Below are positions 1 to 7,467 of a stretch of DNA of 18,285 bases, piece by piece. The notes below the pieces were generated by a model. The model saw nothing but the letters and a program-made list of their open reading frames with translations, was not told the DNA's origin and did no database searches. The stretch spans positions 1 through 18,285 of the forward strand of contig DJZB01000053.1 of the NCBI GenBank assembly GCA_002450335.1, in the 5' to 3' direction. Each line of letters begins with the position of its first letter. Position 1 is the first letter of the stretch. Position numbers and translations under genes: made by a program. The stretch is from Rhodobiaceae bacterium UBA6963 (GTDB lineage: Bacteria > Pseudomonadota > Alphaproteobacteria > RS24).

Positions 1-870
1 TATGAAGTTGATGAAGCCGCTAACCGCATTAAGCGCGAAGTTGCTACCGATGCGAATATTATAATCGGGGCAATTTATGATGACGCTCTTGCCGGTGTTA
101 TCCGTGTTTCTGTTGTTGCGACAGGAATTGATGCCGATGAAAGCGTGCAGCGCGGCCCCCGCGTTGTACCTATGGAACGCCCAGAGGCTGCGGCTTCACC
201 AAATCCTCATGAAGCATCAATGACTGCTGATGATGTCTTGGTCAAAGATGATGATGTTGAAATTCTGGAAATTGACGAACCTTCTGAACCAGTAGCTGAA
301 CAAATGGATGAGGAGGTGCAGGAAAAAGCATCTGTGCCGTCTTTCTTGGTTCCAAAACCAGAAGAGCCAAGCGTTACACGACATCGTAAACGCTCAAGAG
401 GTTTCCTCGAGCGCGTTTTAGGGGGACGAAAGAATGATGAAGAAACATCTGTGCTTCTAAATCCTAAAGAAGAAGCTTTGCCAGTTGAGACTCAACAGAT
501 TCCGACACCTGTTCAAGAGACTGATCTTGCCGATACAGGTATTGCAGAAAATGGAGATGTCAGCGAGTCTTCTGATGCGACGGATATCAATAATTTATTC
601 GACTCTGTTGTGACTCATGAGGGGCCTAGCGAACGCATGCAGGAACCTATTGATAATCAAGTGGATATTGAAGTTGATGATCCTGTTGTGCCGCCTGAGG
701 AAGCAATTCCCACACCCCGCGAAACTGATCAAAGCGGGCTTCAGGTAACTGCAGAACCGACATATGCTCCTGAGCCACCAATGGTTCAAACGAGCATGCA
801 ACCTAACATGATTTCCGGTTATGAAGACGCACAACTGGATATTCCTGCCTTTCTCCGCCGGCAGGATTAA
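1..870 (+). CDS. ftsZ: Cell division protein FtsZ, C-terminal part (5' end outside window)
   Basis: FtsZ is the tubulin-like GTPase that polymerises into the division ring at mid-cell. The window opens in frame 1 inside the C-terminal subdomain of the globular core: the first 48 residues include YEVDEAANRIKREV, ANIIIGAIYDDALAG and VIRVSVVATGID, all typical of the end of the FtsZ core. The GTP-binding T-loops lie upstream and are not visible. A very long linker of roughly 220 residues follows. It is rich in Glu, Asp, Pro and Val, with one basic island (RHRKRSRGFLERVLGGRK, about 355-420). The protein ends with the conserved C-terminal peptide LDIPAFLRRQD, which in FtsZ binds partners such as FtsA. 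Long charged linkers are usual in Alphaproteobacteria. The stop is TAA at 868-870. About 289 residues are visible. The identification is firm. Confidence 0.97.
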   Translation, partial: YEVDEAANRIKREVATDANIIIGAIYDDALAGVIRVSVVATGIDADESVQRGPRVVPMERPEAAASPNPHEASMTADDVLVKDDDVEILEIDEPSEPVAEQMDEEVQEKASVPSFLVPKPEEPSVTRHRKRSRGFLERVLGGRKNDEETSVLLNPKEEALPVETQQIPTPVQETDLADTGIAENGDVSESSDATDINNLFDSVVTHEGPSERMQEPIDNQVDIEVDDPVVPPEEAIPTPRETDQSGLQVTAEPTYAPEPPMVQTSMQPNMISGYEDAQLDIPAFLRRQD

Positions 871-876
871 TCTTAT

Positions 877-926
877 CCACCCTATGAGGTTTTCTGTGAG
901 GATCCATTCAGAGCCTCATAGGGTGG
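877..926 (+). terminator. 13-bp perfect inverted repeat just after ftsZ
   Basis: CCACCCTATGAGG (877-889) and CCTCATAGGGTGG (914-926) are exact reverse complements separated by 24 nt. The loop could close further with TCTG/CAGA. The repeat begins 6 nt after the ftsZ stop, so an RNA hairpin at the end of the ftsZ message is likely. No U-run follows (TAACTTTCTG), so it is not a textbook intrinsic terminator. It may instead be a 3'-end stabilising or Rho-assisted structure, or a processing site between ftsZ and lpxC. Confidence 0.55.
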
Positions 927-968
927 TAACTTTCTGAAACTAAGTAACAAATCGAAACAATATGTTAT

Positions 969-997
969 TTGTAATGACGATAGTCCTTTAGTAATTA
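969..997 (+). promoter_or_regulatory. Likely sigma-70-type promoter for lpxC
   Basis: TTGTAA (969-974), a 17-nt spacer, then TAATTA (992-997) fits a housekeeping promoter. Transcription would start near 1004 and give an lpxC leader of about 90 nt. This would let lpxC be expressed apart from ftsZ. It is inferred from hexamers and spacing only. Confidence 0.45.
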
Positions 998-1005
998 ATA
1001 ATACG

Positions 1006-1039
1006 TGATGTATGCCCAGTGAGTTTTTTAGATACATCA
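1006..1039 (+). repeat. 8-bp inverted repeat in the lpxC leader
   Basis: TGATGTAT (1006-1013) and ATACATCA (1032-1039) are perfect reverse complements around an 18-nt loop. If the promoter at 969-997 is used, this hairpin sits at the very 5' end of the lpxC mRNA. It could protect the message from decay, or the repeat could be an operator overlapping the start site. Its role is unknown. Confidence 0.4.
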
Positions 1040-1094
1040 GAAGAAATAAAATCTTATTCGGTATAACCGGAAATCTTAAAGGGTTAACATTTAA

Positions 1095-2075
1095 ATGGCA
1101 CCTCCTCCCGTATCAGTCGCTCAGATACATGAACAGTTTGACGCTGTGCCGTTTGCTCGTCTCGCGCCAGCAGAAGGGCGCTATCAGACAACCCTTCTTT
1201 CATCGGTATCCTGTGCTGGTACCGGTCTTCATTCCGGTGCTGATGTCAAAATCATCATCCGCCCTGCACCTGCTAATACGGGTGTTATTTTTGTGAGAAC
1301 CGATGTTGAAAACCCCGAAGAGTCTGTAATTCCAGCACTTTTTGGTCAGGTCTGTCAGGTTACTTTCTGTACAACAATCGGTAATCAATTCGGTCATACT
1401 GTAGGAACAATTGAACACTTAATGGCTGCTCTTGCTGGTATGGGCGTAGATAATGCGATTATAGAAATTGATGGTGCTGAAGTCCCCGTTCTGGATGGCA
1501 GTTCCTGCGAATTTGTAAAACTCATTGAAAATGTCGGTCTTCAAGATTTACCAGAACTCAGACGTATGCTTCGTATAACAAAGCCCGTTCGTGTTGAAGA
1601 TGGTGATAAGTTCTGTGAGCTTCTGCCGGATGATGAAAGCGTTTATGAAGCTCAAATTGATTTCGATAACCCTGTTATAGGCATACAAAAGAGTGAATTT
1701 ATCCTCTCTGGGGATAATTTCCGCGACCAGATTTGTAACGCACGTACCTTTGGTATGCTTAAGGATGTTCAGGCCATGCATGCTGCAGGTCTAGCTCTTG
1801 GTGGTTCTCTGGATAATGCTGTGGTGATTGATGGCGACCGTGTTCTCAATGATGAAGGCCTCAGATTTTCTGATGAGTTTATCCGTCACAAAATTCTTGA
1901 TGCTGTGGGTGACCTTTATCTCGCAGGAGTTCGCATTTTGGGTCGTTATAATGCTTATAAGTCAGGGCATGCCTTGCATTACAAACTCCTCTCATCTCTT
2001 TTCAGCAATGACGATGCGTTTGAGATTATCACTCCTGAAGATTGTGCCACTGTAAAAGTTGTTGCTGCTGAGTAA
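1095..2075 (+). CDS. lpxC: UDP-3-O-acyl-N-acetylglucosamine deacetylase LpxC
   Basis: LpxC is the zinc amidase that removes the acetyl group from UDP-3-O-acyl-GlcNAc in the cytoplasm, the committed step of lipid A synthesis. The 326-residue product has the GTGLHSGADV start of the domain, IEHLMAALAGMGVDNAIIEIDG with zinc ligand His108, EFIRHKILDAVGDL with zinc ligands His265 and Asp269, and the catalytic SGHALH His292. These match H79, H238, D242 and H265 of the E. coli enzyme. E. coli LpxC begins near the QTTLLSSVSCAG segment, so this protein carries about 27 extra N-terminal residues (MAPPPVSVAQ onward). No ATG lies in frame between the proposed start and that segment. A GTG at 1146 is an alternative. 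An AAAGGG stretch about 12 nt upstream is a weak ribosome site. The gene lies between ftsZ and bamD, as in other Alphaproteobacteria. Confidence 0.96.
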   Translation: MAPPPVSVAQIHEQFDAVPFARLAPAEGRYQTTLLSSVSCAGTGLHSGADVKIIIRPAPANTGVIFVRTDVENPEESVIPALFGQVCQVTFCTTIGNQFGHTVGTIEHLMAALAGMGVDNAIIEIDGAEVPVLDGSSCEFVKLIENVGLQDLPELRRMLRITKPVRVEDGDKFCELLPDDESVYEAQIDFDNPVIGIQKSEFILSGDNFRDQICNARTFGMLKDVQAMHAAGLALGGSLDNAVVIDGDRVLNDEGLRFSDEFIRHKILDAVGDLYLAGVRILGRYNAYKSGHALHYKLLSSLFSNDDAFEIITPEDCATVKVVAAE

Positions 2076-2091
2076 TTAATTGAAATTATTT

Positions 2092-2133
2092 ACTTTTTAG
2101 TTTTTCAAAGCTTAAATCTCCTTAAACTAAAGT
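2092..2133 (+). repeat. AT-rich inverted repeat after lpxC
   Basis: ACTTTTTAGTTT (2092-2103) pairs with AAACTAAAGT (2124-2133) if two T residues are bulged. It lies 17 nt after the lpxC stop. It could be a weak transcript-end hairpin. The low GC and the lack of a following T-run make this doubtful. The remaining spacer up to bamD shows no promoter I would defend. Confidence 0.25.
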
Positions 2134-2245
2134 CCATTTCTCATTACGAGAATTTTATTCTATAAAGGTCTCAAAGGCTTGCTTTCGGTATGAAATGCCT
2201 TCAAAGTCATGCTTGCGATTCAAAATAATGCGATAATTGAGAATT

Positions 2246-3061
2246 ATGATTTCACAAATGCTTTCACGTCTTTCCCTGCTCCTTGTTATGCTCACATTGG
2301 TTGCTTGTTCGTCTACCATTGATGAGCCTGAATATGTCGAACGGTCTGTTGAAGAGATTTACAATCAAGCATTTGACTCATTAAAAAATAGAAACTTCCG
2401 TCGAGCTGCGCTTGAATTTGACGAAGTGGAACGCCAGCATCCTTATTCAATATGGGCCCGTAGGGCGATGTTGATGTCGGCTTATTCTTACTACCAGCAA
2501 AATAAATATTCTGATGCCGTATTAACTTCACGTCGGTTTTTGGCACTCCACCCAGGTAACAAAAACGCACCTTATGCTTATTATTTGATAGCCCAATGTT
2601 ATTATGAGCAAATCTCAGACGTTTCCAGAGATCAAAAAAATACTGAACTTGCGGTACAGGCTCTCCGTGATGTTATAAGACGATACCCTGAAACTGATTA
2701 TGCGCGTGATGCAACTTTGAAGCTGGATTTAACCTATGACCATCTTGCAGGTAAGGAGATGGAGGTGGGACGTTTCTACATGAAAAATCAATTTTATATT
2801 GCTGCCTCTAAGCGATTTAGAAATGTCCTCTTGAAATACCAAACTACCTCACATGTGGAAGAGGCATTGCATCGCCTAACTGAGATATATCTGACATTGG
2901 GCATTGAGTCCGAGGCACGTTCAACGGCTGCAGTGCTCGGCTATAATTACCCTAATAGTGAGTGGTATAAAGATAGTTACCGAATGCTTGTAGACCGGGA
3001 TTTCAGCCCTGAAGAAGAAGAAACCTCCTGGTTTAGAAAATTCTGGCAATCAATTTTCTAG
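2246..3061 (+). CDS. bamD: Outer-membrane assembly lipoprotein BamD
   Basis: BamD is the essential lipoprotein of the BAM complex, which inserts beta-barrel proteins into the outer membrane. It is anchored to the inner leaflet of the outer membrane and binds BamA. From the ATG at 2246 the product is 271 residues. MISQMLSRLSLLLVMLTLVAC is a lipoprotein signal peptide with lipobox LVAC and the lipidated Cys at residue 21. The mature part is built of TPR-like helix pairs, seen as VEEIYNQAFDSLKNRNFRRAA, then ARRAMLMSAYSYYQQNKYSDA, then NAPYAYYLIAQCYYEQI, with the typical long insert and LAVQALRDVIRRYPETDYA. A TTG nine bases upstream is also in frame, but the ATG gives a normal signal peptide. A second ATG at 2258 is possible. 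The gene is followed by recN after 18 nt. Confidence 0.95.
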   Translation: MISQMLSRLSLLLVMLTLVACSSTIDEPEYVERSVEEIYNQAFDSLKNRNFRRAALEFDEVERQHPYSIWARRAMLMSAYSYYQQNKYSDAVLTSRRFLALHPGNKNAPYAYYLIAQCYYEQISDVSRDQKNTELAVQALRDVIRRYPETDYARDATLKLDLTYDHLAGKEMEVGRFYMKNQFYIAASKRFRNVLLKYQTTSHVEEALHRLTEIYLTLGIESEARSTAAVLGYNYPNSEWYKDSYRMLVDRDFSPEEEETSWFRKFWQSIF

Positions 3062-3079
3062 CGTGGGCGCTCAGAGTTG

Positions 3080-4747
3080 ATGCTGGTAAATCTTTCCATA
3101 CGCAATATCGTCTTGATTGAAAAGCTGGATCTGACCTGGCGGGCGGGTCTATGCACGTTAACAGGCGAGACGGGTGCAGGAAAATCCATTTTGCTGGATG
3201 CTTTGGCTTTGGCAACAGGAGCACGCGGTGATGCCGGCTTGGTTAGAAGTGGTGCAGACCAAGGAACCGTTATAGCCGCTTTTGATATTGCTGAAGATCA
3301 GCTGGTTACCCAAATTATGCAGGAACACGACATACCTTATGAGGGGCAAATTATTCTGCGCCGTGTACAGAGTAAAGATGGGCGCTCGCGGGCATTCATT
3401 AATGATACGCCAGTAAGTGTTAATTTGCTTAAAACCGTCGGCTCCGCTTTGGTTGAAATCCATGGTCAAAATGAAAGTCAATCTCTGACGGATGGACCAG
3501 TTCAATTATCACTGATTGACTCCTATGCCGGGCATCAAGACAAAGTTCACCAACTTAAAGAAAAATATGTCCATCTAAAGGAATGCGAAGAACAGCTAGA
3601 ACTTTATAAAAACGCCAGTGAACGCGCGGCAGCAGAGGAAGATTTTTTACGTTACAGTCTTGAAGAGCTTGAAAAACTTGATCCAAAAGAAGGTGAGGAA
3701 GAAAAACTCTCGGACGAGCGTACACTTTTGATGAATTCAGAAAAGATAGCCGGGTATATTGCGGAAGCTTTGGCTCTTTTGGAGGGTGACAAGGCTCTCC
3801 ATTCAGCACTTAACGGCGCGCTTCGTCAATTAGAGAAAATTGCAGATCAGGCCGCAGGGCGTCTTGATACAACTATTACTGCGCTAGAGAGGGCGGTAAT
3901 TGAGTCAGATGAAGCCCAGACCCAATTGCACGATGCTTCACGGGACATGGTTTATGACCCTCAAAGGTTGGAGCAGGTTGAGGAAAGGCTTTTTGGATTA
4001 AAAGCATTGGCACGCAAGCACGGTGTTCAAGTTGACCAATTACCGGCAACTAAGGCCATGCTTCAGCAACAACTTGATGATATCAAAAGCGGAGCTGACA
4101 GGCTGGAGGAACTCCGGAAAAATGTTACCCAAGCCTTTAGTGAGTATAAAGTTATGGCCCTGAGTATTTCTAAAACCCGACTGGATGCGGCTGAAAAACT
4201 CGATAAGACTGTTATGAAAGAGCTTGAACCCCTCAAATTAAATGGGGGTGGTTTTCAAACAGCATTTACACATGTTGAACCGTCAACGGGTTCGGCTTCC
4301 GGAATTGATAGTGTTCAGTTTATGGCGAGCACCAATCCGGGTATGCCGTCTGGCCCAATATCTAAAATTGCTTCAGGTGGGGAACTCGCACGTTTTATGT
4401 TGGCTCTTAAGGTTGCGTTGGCTGAGGCAAGTGACCCGTTGACTATGGTTTTTGACGAAGTAGATGCGGGTGTTGGCGGTGCTGTGGCTGAGGCTGTTGG
4501 CAGTCGATTAAAATTACTGGCCGAAAGCGGTCAGGTGCTTGTAGTAACCCATTCTCCTCAAGTTGCGGCTTGTGGTAATCATCAATGGTTAATCAGTAAA
4601 TCTGTTGATGGTGACAATACTATGACCCGCGTTGATGAGCTTTCCACCCAAAGTAGAGAAGAGGAAATAGCTCGTATGCTTTCTGGTGCATTGGTGACTG
4701 AAGAAGCGCGTGCTGCCGCTGTTCGATTGCTTGGTGGGCAGTTATGA
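3080..4747 (+). CDS. recN: DNA repair protein RecN
   Basis: RecN is a cytoplasmic SMC-like ATPase that acts early in recombinational repair of double-strand breaks. From ATG 3080 the product is 555 residues, the usual family size. MLVNLSIRNIVLIEKLDL leads to the Walker A motif GETGAGKS (residues 29-36). Heptad-rich Glu/Lys/Leu segments in the middle form the short coiled coils. The ABC signature SGGELARFMLALKVAL and Walker B MVFDEVDAGVGG follow near the C-terminus, with VVTHSPQVAA as the switch segment. An in-frame TTG at 3077 directly precedes the chosen ATG. The stop TGA overlaps the ligA start in an ATGA, so the two repair genes are probably translationally coupled. Confidence 0.96.
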   Translation: MLVNLSIRNIVLIEKLDLTWRAGLCTLTGETGAGKSILLDALALATGARGDAGLVRSGADQGTVIAAFDIAEDQLVTQIMQEHDIPYEGQIILRRVQSKDGRSRAFINDTPVSVNLLKTVGSALVEIHGQNESQSLTDGPVQLSLIDSYAGHQDKVHQLKEKYVHLKECEEQLELYKNASERAAAEEDFLRYSLEELEKLDPKEGEEEKLSDERTLLMNSEKIAGYIAEALALLEGDKALHSALNGALRQLEKIADQAAGRLDTTITALERAVIESDEAQTQLHDASRDMVYDPQRLEQVEERLFGLKALARKHGVQVDQLPATKAMLQQQLDDIKSGADRLEELRKNVTQAFSEYKVMALSISKTRLDAAEKLDKTVMKELEPLKLNGGGFQTAFTHVEPSTGSASGIDSVQFMASTNPGMPSGPISKIASGGELARFMLALKVALAEASDPLTMVFDEVDAGVGGAVAEAVGSRLKLLAESGQVLVVTHSPQVAACGNHQWLISKSVDGDNTMTRVDELSTQSREEEIARMLSGALVTEEARAAAVRLLGGQL

Positions 4748-6864
4748 AATGGCGAACTGTCTTAGTTGATGTGCTTACAAGTGAGCAGGCTGCTGAAGAA
4801 CTAAAGGCGCTCGCCGAGGAAATGGCCGGGCATGATGTTGCCTATTATCAAAATGATGACCCTGTTATTTCAGATGCCGATTATGATGCTTTACGTCAAA
4901 GAAATGAGGCGATTGAAGAGCGCTTTCCCAATTTAAAACGTCAGGATAGTCCAAGTGACAAAGTTGGTGTGACGCCCGAAAGTGGATTTGGAAAAATTCA
5001 ACATTCAGTTCCTATGCTTTCATTAGGTAATGCATTTGATTTGCAGGATTTAGAAGACTTTGACACACGCATAAGACGTTTCTTAAGTCTAGATGATGCT
5101 GAAACTATTACTTATACATCCGAACCCAAAATTGATGGTCTCTCTGCCAGTTTACGTTATGAGAATGGTGTTTTCATCAGTGGTGCTACACGTGGAGACG
5201 GTCAAATTGGAGAGGACATTACTGAGAATCTCAAGACATTGAAGGATGTTCCAATAACACTCCCCAAAGGCGTGCCGGATATTGTTGAAATTCGTGGCGA
5301 GGTCTATATGGCACATGATGACTTTAAAGCTCTTAATCGTCAGCAATCTGAAAAAGGGCTTAAAACTTTTGCCAACCCCCGCAATGCAGCGGCAGGTAGC
5401 CTGCGTCAATTGGATTCAAAAATTACCGCCGATCGCCCATTGAAGTTCTTTGCTTATACGTGGGGAGAGATATCCGATATGCCGGCAGATACGCAATCCG
5501 GCATGATGGCCTGCTTTGATATGTGGGGATTTACTGTAAACCCGGATTTTAATCTTTTTAAAGATGTTACTGCTTTAAATAATCATTGGCGCGATATTGA
5601 GGAACGTCGTTCCTTACTTGGCTATGACATTGATGGAATGGTTTATAAAATTGACCGTTTGGATTGGCAAAGTCGGCTCGGGTTTGTGTCTCGCGCACCG
5701 CGTTGGGCGATTGCTCACAAATTTCCTGCAGAAAAAGCAATTACGCAACTTTTGGATATTGATATTCAGGTTGGGCGAACAGGTGCTCTTACGCCTGTCG
5801 CCAAGCTTAAAAAAGTCACGGTTGGTGGCGTGGAAGTATCCAACGCAACCCTTCATAATGCCGATGAAATTAAACGACTTGATGTTCGTCTTAATGACTT
5901 TGTGGTTGTGCAACGAGCCGGTGATGTTATCCCTCAGATTATTGAGGTGCTCATTGATAAAAGGGAGGGAGCGCAGCAAGCCTTCCATTTCCCGGACAAT
6001 TGTCCTGAATGCGGGGCACAGGCTTTTCATGAGATACGTGCAGATGGTGAGCAAGATGCCGTCAAGCGTTGTTCAGGCGGGTTAAGTTGTCCTGCGCAAG
6101 CTAAGGAAAGATTAAAGCATTTTGTTTCCCGGTCGGCTCTGGATATTGACGGTCTAGGGGATAAACAAATTGATGAATTTTGGGCGAATGATTTGCTCAA
6201 AACGCCTGTCGATATCTTCAAGTTGTATCAAAAGGCGGATGAGGCACCCGAAATTTGGCTTTACACATCAGGAAAAAACAAAGGGCAATTAAAAGACAGC
6301 CTGACTAAGTTATTTAGAGCTATTGAACAAGCCAAAAAGCCGGATCTTGATCGCTTTCTATTTGCGCTGGGTATCCGCCATGTAGGTGAAACAACTGCGC
6401 GCTTGTTAGCTCGGCGCTATAAAACACTTGAAGGATTTAGAGATGCTATTCTTTCCATGTGTGATGGTGATGAAGTGAGTAAAGAAGAGTTGGCATCTAT
6501 AGATGGAGTAGGGGACACCATGATGGTGTCTTTACTGACTTTTTTTGCGGAACCCCATAATCTTGATATTATTAATGGGTTAATAGATTTTGGGGTGGCT
6601 CCTGTCTCACTTCCAGAAGCTGAAAACAACACCCCTATATCAGGTAAAATTATTGTTTTCACCGGAACACTTACACGAATGACTCGCGCCGAAGCTAAAG
6701 CTCGGGCTGAGATGATGGGTGCCAAAGTTTCTGGATCTGTATCAGATAAGACTGATATTTTGGTGGCGGGTGAAAGTGCGGGTTCAAAACTTAAAAAAGC
6801 AGAAGAGCTTGGTGTTGAAACCATGACAGAAGATGAGTGGTTGGAAATAGCCGCTATTACCTGA
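4744..6864 (+). CDS. ligA: NAD-dependent DNA ligase LigA
   Basis: LigA seals nicks during replication and repair, using NAD+ as the adenyl donor. The 706-residue product has all domains in order. The Ia NMN-binding domain comes first (HDVAYYQNDDPVISDADYDAL). The adenylation domain has the nucleophile Lys129 in SEPKIDGLSA and the SGATRGDGQIGEDIT motif. The OB fold includes VGRTGALTPVAKLKKVTVGG. A four-Cys zinc finger follows (CPECGAQAFHE ... KRCSGGLSCPAQ). Helix-hairpin-helix repeats include FLFALGIRHVGETTAR and ELASIDGVGDTM. A C-terminal BRCT domain (ISGKIIVFTGTLTRMT to MTEDEWLEI) ends the protein. Its ATG overlaps the recN stop. The last 8 bases overlap the end of the convergent gene at 6857-7342, so no separate terminator fits between them. 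Confidence 0.97.
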   Translation: MKWRTVLVDVLTSEQAAEELKALAEEMAGHDVAYYQNDDPVISDADYDALRQRNEAIEERFPNLKRQDSPSDKVGVTPESGFGKIQHSVPMLSLGNAFDLQDLEDFDTRIRRFLSLDDAETITYTSEPKIDGLSASLRYENGVFISGATRGDGQIGEDITENLKTLKDVPITLPKGVPDIVEIRGEVYMAHDDFKALNRQQSEKGLKTFANPRNAAAGSLRQLDSKITADRPLKFFAYTWGEISDMPADTQSGMMACFDMWGFTVNPDFNLFKDVTALNNHWRDIEERRSLLGYDIDGMVYKIDRLDWQSRLGFVSRAPRWAIAHKFPAEKAITQLLDIDIQVGRTGALTPVAKLKKVTVGGVEVSNATLHNADEIKRLDVRLNDFVVVQRAGDVIPQIIEVLIDKREGAQQAFHFPDNCPECGAQAFHEIRADGEQDAVKRCSGGLSCPAQAKERLKHFVSRSALDIDGLGDKQIDEFWANDLLKTPVDIFKLYQKADEAPEIWLYTSGKNKGQLKDSLTKLFRAIEQAKKPDLDRFLFALGIRHVGETTARLLARRYKTLEGFRDAILSMCDGDEVSKEELASIDGVGDTMMVSLLTFFAEPHNLDIINGLIDFGVAPVSLPEAENNTPISGKIIVFTGTLTRMTRAEAKARAEMMGAKVSGSVSDKTDILVAGESAGSKLKKAEELGVETMTEDEWLEIAAIT

Positions 6865-7342
6865 CACCCTCGGCAAATATATCTGCTTTATGTTTGGGTT
6901 TGACCTTATCTTCCACAGCATTTTCAAAACATAATTTTTGTAATTTGTGAAGGTCATTCATATCTTGTACCTCACATGAGTCTCGTGTCGATCTGTCCCC
7001 ATATCTGACGAATGCTTTACTAAGGCGTGTAATTTGTCTCTGTGTCATTTTCCCGGTATTTTTCATGTCCTTGGCAACAACAAGAACACTTAAAGGCGGT
7101 AAATTATTCTCATAACAATATTTCAATACAAGATTAAGATGTCTGTAGAGCAACGGGTAGACCAAGGGCCAGTCCTGATCAGGGATTTTATAAAACCTGT
7201 TAAACTCAATGAATGAAACAAATTGTCTTTGCTTGGCGTGCGACATCAGAAATTGGACCGAAGTTTCAATATCATATTTGAATTCAGGCAGTGAGCGCAG
7301 CTTATTTCTAAGGACGCTCTTTTTTATTATTTTTTTATTCAT
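6857..7342 (-). CDS. Uncharacterised 161-residue protein
   Basis: I do not recognise this gene as a named family. The product is basic and Lys-rich (MNKKIIKKSVLRNKLRSLPEF), with no signal peptide and no membrane segment, so it should be cytoplasmic. Residues around 60-75 (WPLVYPLLYRHLNLVLKYC) look helical and amphipathic. They are followed by ENNLPPLSVLVVAKDMKNTGKM, a Leu-Pro-Pro-Leu segment that from memory resembles one seen in small uncharacterised bacterial proteins; I cannot verify this. The N-terminal part VQFLMSHAKQRQFVSFIEFNRFYKI could be a small winged-helix-like fold. A likely promoter lies at 7406-7434. The ribosome site before the ATG is weak (AAAAGAAAC). It converges on ligA with an 8-base end overlap, in an otherwise core neighbourhood. 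Its real coding status is supported by length and promoter only. Confidence 0.75.
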   Translation of the reverse strand: MNKKIIKKSVLRNKLRSLPEFKYDIETSVQFLMSHAKQRQFVSFIEFNRFYKIPDQDWPLVYPLLYRHLNLVLKYCYENNLPPLSVLVVAKDMKNTGKMTQRQITRLSKAFVRYGDRSTRDSCEVQDMNDLHKLQKLCFENAVEDKVKPKHKADIFAEGVR

Positions 7343-7405
7343 TTTGTTTCTTTTGGAGTGTTTATCACCCCTTATTATTTATCATCCATAGCAGGTATAT
7401 ATAGG

Positions 7406-7434
7406 TGGATACTACCAACTTAAGATAGTGACAA
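7406..7434 (-). promoter_or_regulatory. Likely promoter for the 161-residue gene
   Basis: Read on the - strand, TTGTCA (7434-7429), a 17-nt spacer and TATCCA (7411-7406) form a plausible housekeeping promoter. A run of TATATATA lies just downstream and could act as an alternative -10. The leader would be near 57 nt. Confidence 0.4.
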
Positions 7435-7449
7435 AGTTTTTTAAACTTT
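7433..7449 (-). terminator. AT-only-core hairpin after pepP
   Basis: AAAGTTT and AAACTTT form a perfect 7-bp stem with a 3-nt loop, 18 nt beyond the pepP stop on the - strand. It may end the uvrD-prmA-pepP message, but it is weak and has no clear U-run. It overlaps the -35 of the next gene by two bases. Confidence 0.3.
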
Positions 7450-7467
7450 AGGTAGTCATGTTAGGGG

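Noticed and set aside
595..834. Antisense open frames across ftsZ, lpxC, recN, ligA, pepP, uvrD and fumC
   Set aside because: They are shadows of strongly supported genes, with Cys/His/Arg-rich products that resemble nothing.
6514..6530. 17-nt near-perfect palindrome GACACCATGATGGTGTC in ligA
   Set aside because: It codes for DTMMVS in the helix-hairpin-helix region, where codons explain it. There is no reason to expect a control site there.
7339..7368. Nine-codon leader frame (GTG to TGA) overlapping the start of the 161-residue gene
   Set aside because: The AAGGGG sequence is too close to the GTG to serve as its ribosome site, and the frame is too short to judge.
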